From contig NZ_CP133217.1 of the NCBI RefSeq assembly GCF_030930995.1, forward strand, positions 1 to 64,000: a DNA stretch of 64,000 nt, written 5' to 3'. Below, in pieces: positions 58,509-64,000 of this stretch; position 1 is the first letter of the stretch, and every line of letters begins with the position of its first letter. This stretch comes from Thiothrix subterranea (GTDB lineage Bacteria; Pseudomonadota; Gammaproteobacteria; Thiotrichales; Thiotrichaceae). The position numbers and the translations under genes are program-made. The notes below the pieces were generated by a model, which was given only the letters and a program-made list of their open reading frames with translations, was not told the origin of the DNA and made no database searches.

Positions 58509-59867
58509 ATGAAATATACCCTGTTCAAACTGACTCTGTATACACTGCTGCTGCTACTTAATCTCGTGTTAGCACGTTGGTTAGCGGAGTGGCTCCTCCC
58601 GGATGTTCACGCACACCCCGCCAGCAAATACCTGTGGCAAATCATGATCTATGTGCTGATTTTCTTCTATCTGCGCCTCTTAACCCGACGCATGGTGACG
58701 ACATCAGAAACTTGGCTGATACTCAAAGGTAGCGCGATTGCTCTAATCATCAATTTCGCACTGATGTCACTGCTTAAACAATCGGATCAATATTCGCGCC
58801 TCATCATCCTGATGTTTTTCAGCCTTAATCTGCTGCTGCCCATCTGGATTTACTACCTGAAACGCCGCTGCCTGCAACACCCGCTATTGCGTGAAAAAGT
58901 GTTGTTGATCTGTGATGAAACCGCCTGTGCGGACTCTCACCAATGGCTAAAAGCTGACAACCCGTTTGGTTTTGATGTTGCCGCCACCGTGAATATCAAC
59001 CACTATTCGCCCGAAGGGCTAGAATCCAAAGTCGGGCAAATTTTAGAAAAACAGCACTTTTTCGCCACCATTATCATGCTGGAAAATACCGGCATGGAAC
59101 GCATGTTTCACCTCATGGATCAAATTCAACACAAAGTGAAACGCATCCTACTTGTCCCACGAATGACCTCTTTGCCTATGTTTAATGCCGAAGTGTTCAA
59201 CTCTATCAACCAGAAAGGGTTGATTTTCTTTGTCCGCAACAACCTGCTCAGTGACAGCGACCGCGCATTTAAGCACGTCTCGGATTTCATTTTGGCGCTC
59301 CTGCTTACCCTGACGCTATCGCCGTTTTTGTTTGGGCTGTATGCATGGGTCTGGCTGGCAACCGCTGGCAAACCGATTTTCAAACAAAAGCGTATCGGGC
59401 AGAATGGCAAACTGTTTAAAATTTACAAGTTCCGTACCATGCGTGCCGATGCTGCCGAACAACTGGAAAAAATCCTTGCCGCCGACTCCGCCGCACGGGA
59501 AGAATGGGAACGTGACCGCAAATTAAAAAACGACCCACGCATTACCCGTGTGGGGCAATTTTTACGGCGCACTTCGCTGGACGAACTCCCGCAATTGATC
59601 AATGTGTTGCGCGGGCAAATGTCACTGGTCGGGCCGCGTCCCATCATTGGGGAAGAAATTGTTGATTATGGCGAATACATCGACTATTACCAGCAAGTCA
59701 GACCGGGCATTACTGGCTTGTGGCAAGTTAGCGGGCGCAATGAGCTAAGCTACGCCGAGCGCGTCCAGTTGGATGTCTGGTATGTGCGCAACTGGTCACT
59801 GGAGCTGGATTTAATCATTCTGACCAAAACTTTTGTGGCAGTGCTCTTACGCAAGGGCAGCTATTAA
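58509..59867 (+). CDS. polyprenyl-phosphate sugar-1-phosphate transferase (WbaP/exopolysaccharide type)
   Basis: A 452-residue protein. Several N-terminal membrane helices ([21 protein letters not shown] and others), a CoA-binding-like middle domain, a further helix near [25 protein letters not shown], and the catalytic C-terminus ([69 protein letters not shown]) as in the bacterial sugar transferase family. It starts the repeat unit on undecaprenyl phosphate. ATG 58509 begins the first helix. Confidence 0.92.
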   Translation: MKYTLFKLTLYTLLLLLNLVLARWLAEWLLPDVHAHPASKYLWQIMIYVLIFFYLRLLTRRMVTTSETWLILKGSAIALIINFALMSLLKQSDQYSRLIILMFFSLNLLLPIWIYYLKRRCLQHPLLREKVLLICDETACADSHQWLKADNPFGFDVAATVNINHYSPEGLESKVGQILEKQHFFATIIMLENTGMERMFHLMDQIQHKVKRILLVPRMTSLPMFNAEVFNSINQKGLIFFVRNNLLSDSDRAFKHVSDFILALLLTLTLSPFLFGLYAWVWLATAGKPIFKQKRIGQNGKLFKIYKFRTMRADAAEQLEKILAADSAAREEWERDRKLKNDPRITRVGQFLRRTSLDELPQLINVLRGQMSLVGPRPIIGEEIVDYGEYIDYYQQVRPGITGLWQVSGRNELSYAERVQLDVWYVRNWSLELDLIILTKTFVAVLLRKGSY

Positions 59868-59890
59868 ACAAGCAAACACGAGACGTATAC

Positions 59891-61255
59891 ATGCAAAAAC
59901 TAACCTGTTTCAAAGCCTACGACATTCGCGGCAAGCTAGGGGACGAGCTTAACGACGACGTGGCTTACCGCATTGGGCGGGCGTATGGGGAATTTATCGG
60001 CGCAGGCAAGCAAGTCGTGGTCGGCGGCGACGTGCGTTTGACCTCCGAAACGTTGAAGCTGGCGTTGGCGAATGGCTTGCAAGATGCAGGCGTTAACGTC
60101 ATCGACATCGGCATAACGGGCACGGAAGAGATTTATTTCGCCACGTTCCACCTCGGTGTGGATGGCGGCATTGAAGTCACTGCCAGCCACAACCCGATGG
60201 ATTACAACGGCATGAAGCTGGTGCGCGAAGGTTCTCGCCCGATCAGCGGCGACACGGGGTTGAAAGACATTCAGCGCATGGCAGAAGAGAACAACTTCCC
60301 GCCTATCACGCAACGCGGCGCACTCACGCAGCAATCGTGCCTTGCCGATTACGTGCAACACTTGCTCGGTTACATCGACCTGACAGCGATTAAGCCGCTG
60401 ACACTGGTGGTGAATGCGGGCAATGGCGCGGCGGGTCACGTCGTGGATGCGCTGGAAGCCGAATGCCAACGTTTGCAAGTACCGATCACCTTCATCAAAG
60501 TGCATAACGAACCGGATGGCACATTCCCGCACGGCATCCCCAACCCGTTGCTGCCGGAAAACCGTGCCGACACCCGCGATGCAGTATTGGCACACAACGC
60601 CGATATGGGAATTGCGTGGGATGGTGATTTCGACCGCTGTTTCCTGTTCGACGAAACCGGCGAATTCATCGAAGGTTATTACATCGTCGGCTTGCTGGCG
60701 GAAGCGTTCTTGCAACAGCATCAGGGTGCGAAAATCATCCACGATCCGCGCCTGACGTGGAACACGATTGACGTGGTAGAAGCGGCGGGCGGCGTACCGA
60801 TTCAATCCAAAACCGGACATGCTTTCATTAAAGAGCGGATGCGCTTGGAAGATGCGATTTACGGCGGCGAAATGAGTGCGCACCACTATTTCCGCGACTT
60901 TGCGTATTGCGACAGCGGCATGATTCCGTGGTTGTTGGTAGCGCAATTGATGAGCGTAAAAGGGCAAACACTGTCCACGCTAGTGAGTGAACGCATTAGC
61001 AAATTCCCGTGCAGCGGTGAAATCAACTTCCACGTTAACGATGTGAAAGCGTGCATCGCGGCGGTGCGCGAACATTTCACGGCATTACAACCGCTGGTGA
61101 TTGATACCACCGATGGTTTGAGCATGGAATTTGCGGAATGGCGTTTCAACTTGCGCGGTTCTAATACCGAGCCGGTGTTGCGCTTGAATGTCGAATCGCG
61201 TCAAGACATGGCGTTGGTACAAGAACAAGTGGCAAACATCAGCAAATTCTTCTAA
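59891..61255 (+). CDS. cpsG: phosphomannomutase (CpsG/ManB)
   Basis: A 454-residue alpha-D-phosphohexomutase. It converts mannose 6-phosphate to mannose 1-phosphate for GDP-mannose and derived sugars. Active-site serine loop [15 protein letters not shown], metal loop [13 protein letters not shown], sugar loop [13 protein letters not shown], phosphate loop [14 protein letters not shown]. The start [20 protein letters not shown] is typical of CpsG. 23 bp after the sugar transferase gene, in one operon; it supplies precursor to the cluster. Confidence 0.94.
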   Translation: MQKLTCFKAYDIRGKLGDELNDDVAYRIGRAYGEFIGAGKQVVVGGDVRLTSETLKLALANGLQDAGVNVIDIGITGTEEIYFATFHLGVDGGIEVTASHNPMDYNGMKLVREGSRPISGDTGLKDIQRMAEENNFPPITQRGALTQQSCLADYVQHLLGYIDLTAIKPLTLVVNAGNGAAGHVVDALEAECQRLQVPITFIKVHNEPDGTFPHGIPNPLLPENRADTRDAVLAHNADMGIAWDGDFDRCFLFDETGEFIEGYYIVGLLAEAFLQQHQGAKIIHDPRLTWNTIDVVEAAGGVPIQSKTGHAFIKERMRLEDAIYGGEMSAHHYFRDFAYCDSGMIPWLLVAQLMSVKGQTLSTLVSERISKFPCSGEINFHVNDVKACIAAVREHFTALQPLVIDTTDGLSMEFAEWRFNLRGSNTEPVLRLNVESRQDMALVQEQVANISKFF

Positions 61256-61259
61256 TCCC

Positions 61260-61287
61260 GTAGGGGCGGTTCATGAACCGCCCCTAC
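61260..61287. repeat. perfect 28-bp palindrome with GTAGGGGCG arms
   Basis: GTAGGGGCGGTTCA followed by its exact complement TGAACCGCCCCTAC, four bases after the phosphomannomutase stop and between convergent genes. Terminator-like. The GTAGGGGCG arm is shared with the inverted repeat at 26326-26396. Confidence 0.8.
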
Positions 61288-61300
61288 ATTATCCCCCACG

Positions 61301-61876
61301 CTAAATCTGTTCCACAAATGCCCAATCAATGCTGAGATCAGGCAAAACTTGCAGGGCAAGCGGCTCATCCATGCCATACACAGAGGGGCGGCTGTACTTG
61401 CCTGTCTCATCCAAGGTATACACCATGACCCAGCGTTCGGTGGGATGCACAATCCAATATTCACGCACGCCGTGCTGCTCATACAAACGGGTTTTGGTGT
61501 GCATGTCCTTGAGCGTGGTGGCGGGTGACAACACTTCCACAATCCAATCCGGCGCACCTCGACAGCCTTTATCGTCCAATTTGGAACGGTCACAAATCAC
61601 GGTTAAATCGGGTTGAACCACGGTGTCTACCTTGTCATCAGCCTCACTCTGACGTGGCAAACGCACATCAAACGGCGCAACATAACCTCGGCAGGATTTA
61701 CCTTGCAGGTAATTACGAATCTGCCCGCCCAACTCAAACACGATTTCCTGATGAATACGGGACGGCGCAGCCATCGCATAAGCGATACCGTCAATTAGCT
61801 CCCAACTCTCGTTTTCCGACCAGCGGGCGTAATCGGCATAGGTGTAACGTTCTTCCAATTTTTCGGCAGTAGACAT
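61301..61876 (-). CDS. Uma2 family (DUF820) putative endonuclease
   Basis: A 191-residue protein. STAEKLEERYTYADYARWSENESWELIDGIAYAMAAPSRIHQ is the Uma2 start; VVQPDLTVICDRSKLDDKGCRGAPDWIVEVLSPATTLKDMHTKTRLYEQHGVREYWIVHPTERWVMVY has the conserved Pro-Asp, Glu and Lys-like core. The ATG at 61876 is chosen since the frame upstream to 62080 shows no family sequence. It is not linked to CRISPR arrays here, unlike the two other Uma2 genes of the window. Confidence 0.9.
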   Translation of the reverse strand: MSTAEKLEERYTYADYARWSENESWELIDGIAYAMAAPSRIHQEIVFELGGQIRNYLQGKSCRGYVAPFDVRLPRQSEADDKVDTVVQPDLTVICDRSKLDDKGCRGAPDWIVEVLSPATTLKDMHTKTRLYEQHGVREYWIVHPTERWVMVYTLDETGKYSRPSVYGMDEPLALQVLPDLSIDWAFVEQI

Positions 61877-62003
61877 TGCTGTTCTCCACAAAGCAGGCAC
61901 ACCGCAAACATAGCACAGCCGCTGGTTTTGGGGCAGGCACTTTGCAACATGACATGCCGGATAAACTGTGCAAAAATCAACAACTCCTGAAGGAAGCCGG
62001 ATT

Positions 62004-62189
62004 ATGAACACACCATCCCAAGATACCCAGCAAATGCTGGATGTGATGCGTAAAGCCGTTGAAAAAGCCTTAGACCGCAAAAAACGCCTCGGTCAATACG
62101 CCGTCATTTGGCAAGATGGCAAACCCGTGCTGGTCGGAGAAGATGCACCCAGCCAGCATTCCAAACCAGCCCCCCAGCCACCACACTAA
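62004..62189 (+). CDS. small hypothetical protein
   Basis: A 61-residue protein with a strong ribosome site (GAAGGAAG) before ATG 62004. An N-terminal amphipathic helix with the basic stretch MRKAVEKALDRKKRLGQYAV is followed by IWQDGKPVLVGEDAPS and a Pro/His-rich end. This build resembles small proteins upstream of toxin or nuclease genes, but no family is recognised. It is divergent from the Uma2 gene and convergent with the TumE-type gene. Confidence 0.55.
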   Translation: MNTPSQDTQQMLDVMRKAVEKALDRKKRLGQYAVIWQDGKPVLVGEDAPSQHSKPAPQPPH

Positions 62190-62201
62190 GCGCACATAGA
62201 C

Positions 62202-62570
62202 TCATTCCTTGCGCAACGCGACAGTTTCACGCACAAACAGCAAAAACTCACGCACAGCCATCTCAGGATCATCGCTGATATAACTGGCAGTCACATTACC
62301 TTCCGAGCCATCATGGTAATGCTTGGAGAAAGTACTGACTGACTGCCATTTCAGGTGGGGCGCGTTGTCATGACGATAAACGGTGTTATCCAATGCCCGC
62401 CGTTCCCAATGGTAGCTGTAGCGTCCATTCAATTTCAGCGACAGCCATACATCCACGAAACTACCATCACTCAAAAAGATACGCAGTTCGTTGACTTCGC
62501 CGAGTACGGTGCTACTGATGATGTCGGGAAATTCGCGCTCTACGATGTCTTGTAAAAGCGGCATATTCAT
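62202..62570 (-). CDS. TumE-type toxin (DUF6516 family)
   Basis: A 122-residue protein. VNELRIFLSDGSFVDVWLSLKLNGRYSYHWERRALDNTVYRHDNAPH matches the TumE/DUF6516 pattern (xLRL..GSxLxxxExx...YSYHWQ...GxLxRYDNAPHH). TumE-TumA pairs are described as toxin-antitoxin-type systems. It overlaps the upstream partner gene by four bases. Toxicity is inferred from the family. Confidence 0.8.
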   Translation of the reverse strand: MNMPLLQDIVEREFPDIISSTVLGEVNELRIFLSDGSFVDVWLSLKLNGRYSYHWERRALDNTVYRHDNAPHLKWQSVSTFSKHYHDGSEGNVTASYISDDPEMAVREFLLFVRETVALRKE

Positions 62571-62860
62571 TGGAGAGTCCGCAGTAGCTTGCTCAGTTCA
62601 TCACGCTGGAATTCCAAGCGGTCTAGCCGTTGGAAATCACGCCAAGAATCAGCTTCTTCCAACGTACCGTCCTGATACCGCGCTTCCATATCTTCGACGC
62701 TGGAGACCCCGTAACGTAGGTGCAAAATAAACACTTCCGCGTTTAACACGCGCAGTTGTTGCTCTAAAAAGCTACGCAGGCTTTCACGCATCAGGGTGGA
62801 TTCAGAAATGTGCAAACGGGTAGCAACATTGCTCAGAACAGTTTGATCTTGTAGCTGCAT
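62567..62860 (-). CDS. TumA-type antitoxin partner
   Basis: A 97-residue protein directly upstream of, and overlapping, the TumE-type gene. The first part (VATRLHISESTLMRESLRSFLEQQLRVL) looks like a ribbon-helix-helix-type helix pair, the middle (GVSSVEDMEARYQDGTLEEADSWRDF) is typical of proteins paired with TumE. It probably neutralises the toxin and represses the operon. Confidence 0.7.
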   Translation of the reverse strand: MQLQDQTVLSNVATRLHISESTLMRESLRSFLEQQLRVLNAEVFILHLRYGVSSVEDMEARYQDGTLEEADSWRDFQRLDRLEFQRDELSKLLRTLQ

Positions 62861-62957
62861 CTCGTGTTACCTCTTCAATACCAGAATGCTTCAATTGTAT
62901 AGGACACACTCCCGAACATCCCGCATAATTAGCGTTTTCCGCACTCTGGAGCATTGG

Positions 62958-64000
62958 ATGGCACAGTACATTTACACCATGAACGGTGTCGGCAAGGTCG
63001 TCCCGCCGAACCGTTACATTCTCAAAGACATTTACCTGAGTTTTTTCCCCGGCGCGAAGATCGGCGTACTCGGCTACAACGGCGCGGGTAAATCCACCTT
63101 GTTGCGCATTATGGCAGGCATCGACACCGACATCCTCGGCGAAGCCCGCCCGCAACCCGGCATCAATATCGGCTACCTCTCGCAAGAGCCGCAACTTGAC
63201 CCAACCAAAGATGTGCGCGGCAACGTCGAAGAAGGCTTAAAAGTCATCAAAGACGCGCAAGCCCGCCTCGATGAAGTCTACAACGCCTACGCCGAACCCG
63301 ATGCCGACTTCGACGCCCTCGCCGCCGAACAAGCACGTTTGGAAAACATCCTGCAAGCCGCCGACGCGCACAACCTCGAACACACCCTCGAAGTCGCCGC
63401 TGACGCACTGCGCCTGCCGCCGTGGGATGCCGATGTCACCACCCTCTCCGGCGGTGAAAAACGCCGTGTGGCGCTGTGCCGTTTGCTGCTGTCCTCCCCC
63501 GACATGCTGATTCTGGACGAACCGACCAACCATTTGGATGCCGAATCCGTCGCATGGCTGGAACGCTTCCTGCAAGACTTCCCCGGCACAGTCGTTGCTG
63601 TTACCCATGACCGTTACTTCCTCGACAACGTGGCGGGCTGGATTCTGGAACTCGACCGTGGGCAAGGCATCCCGTGGGAAGGCAACTACTCTTCATGGCT
63701 GGAACAAAAACAAAACCGTCTGGCACAGGAAAGCAAGTCCGAACAAGGCCGCCAGAAAGCCATGAAGCAGGAATTGGAATGGGTACGTTCCAACCCCAAA
63801 GGTCGCCATGCCAAAAGCAAGGCGCGGATGCAACGCTTTGAAGAACTGTCTTCCAGCGATTACCAAAAACGCGCTGAAACCAACGAAATCTACATCGCTC
63901 CTGGCCCGCGCCTTGGCGATTTGGTGATCGAAGCCAATGGCATCAGCAAATCCTTCGGCGACCGCTTGCTGTATGAAAACGTCAGCTTCAGCCTGCCCAA
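62958..64000 (+). CDS. ettA: energy-dependent translational throttle protein EttA (5' part)
   Basis: ATG 62958 opens a frame to the right edge, 347 codons, about 60 percent of the roughly 555-residue ABC-F protein. It begins MAQYIYTMNGVGKVVPPNRY, the EttA start. First ATPase: Walker A LGYNGAGKSTLLRIMAG, signature LSGGEKRRVALCRLLLS, Walker B DMLILDEPTNHLD. The arm region is within this cassette, and the linker ELEWVRSNPKGRHAKSKARM is the conserved P-site tRNA interaction motif. The second cassette starts near VIEANGISKSFGDRLLYENV. EttA binds the ribosome E site and gates elongation by ATP level. Confidence 0.95.
   Translation, partial: MAQYIYTMNGVGKVVPPNRYILKDIYLSFFPGAKIGVLGYNGAGKSTLLRIMAGIDTDILGEARPQPGINIGYLSQEPQLDPTKDVRGNVEEGLKVIKDAQARLDEVYNAYAEPDADFDALAAEQARLENILQAADAHNLEHTLEVAADALRLPPWDADVTTLSGGEKRRVALCRLLLSSPDMLILDEPTNHLDAESVAWLERFLQDFPGTVVAVTHDRYFLDNVAGWILELDRGQGIPWEGNYSSWLEQKQNRLAQESKSEQGRQKAMKQELEWVRSNPKGRHAKSKARMQRFEELSSSDYQKRAETNEIYIAPGPRLGDLVIEANGISKSFGDRLLYENVSFSLP

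Noticed and set aside
1-64000. tRNA or rRNA genes
   Set aside because: No cloverleaf-like GTTCGANNC context with matching arms and no rRNA sequence was noticed on either strand; a covariance search was not run.

Overview
The window looks like chromosomal DNA of a gammaproteobacterium close to Thiothrix/Thiotrichaceae. This is inferred from gene content: class III PHA synthase (PhaEC) with PhaR and a phasin, a DUF6776-bactofilin-ErpA-ArgC block, RecC, RppH, HemJ, EttA and a type III-B CRISPR system. No rRNA or tRNA gene was seen. Base composition is moderately GC-rich, with AT-richer stretches in the CRISPR arrays and in the remains of cmr1.

Layout. (1) 1-3.6 kb: small hypothetical genes, a YqaA-type membrane protein, an ATP-grasp protein and an N-formylglutamate amidohydrolase-like protein. 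(2) 3.6-8.7 kb: polyhydroxyalkanoate genes phaC-phaE (minus strand) divergent from phaA-phaB, then phaR. (3) 8.65-32.1 kb: a large type III-B CRISPR island. It holds cas6 (translationally coupled to phaR), a Uma2 nuclease, array 1, an NE0113-family CARF protein, the cmr1-6 operon (cmr1 interrupted by a stop codon), a CARF-HEPN nuclease, a small gene plus HNH nuclease, and array 2. Next comes a scrap zone with a decayed PIN/AbrB toxin-antitoxin pair and an IS4-family element with an 11-bp target duplication. After it lie csx16, a second CARF-HEPN nuclease, a small membrane protein with a CARF-like domain (Cam1-like candidate), cas2-cas1-cas1-like-cas2, another Uma2 nuclease and array 3. All three arrays share one 36-bp repeat, one orientation and homologous leaders. 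(4) 32.2-47.7 kb: mostly housekeeping genes (DUF2130, phasin, ppc, an AlbA_2/ATPase-domain regulator, erpA, bactofilin, argC, a TlpA-like thioredoxin, hemJ, rppH, recC). (5) 47.8-61.3 kb: a surface polysaccharide cluster with glycosyltransferases, an acyltransferase, a 1398-residue multidomain enzyme, a Wzm/Wzt ABC exporter, a polyprenyl-phosphate sugar transferase and a phosphomannomutase. (6) 61.3-64 kb: Uma2, a TumE/TumA-type pair and the 5' part of ettA.

How the parts fit. Cas6 should process crRNAs from all three arrays for the Cmr complex. Cas10 keeps the GGDD cyclase motif but shows no HD nuclease motif, so defence probably relies on target RNA cleavage by Cmr4 and on cyclic oligoadenylate signalling to several CARF effectors, damped by ring nucleases (NE0113 family, Csx16).

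The most notable signal is a 14-bp palindrome, TGACAAGCTTGTCA (three perfect copies, one degenerate), placed exactly 26 nt before a -10-like hexamer and 59-73 bp before the start codons of four units: cmr, csx16, the Cam1-like/cas2-cas1 operon and the DUF2130 gene. It looks like the operator of an undescribed regulon. A second shared motif (core TGCATCGCAACAA) lies before phaE/phaA and the phasin gene, with a weaker relative before phaR, and probably marks PhaR operators. Several families of short palindromic repeats are scattered through the window, one of them inserted in frame inside recC.
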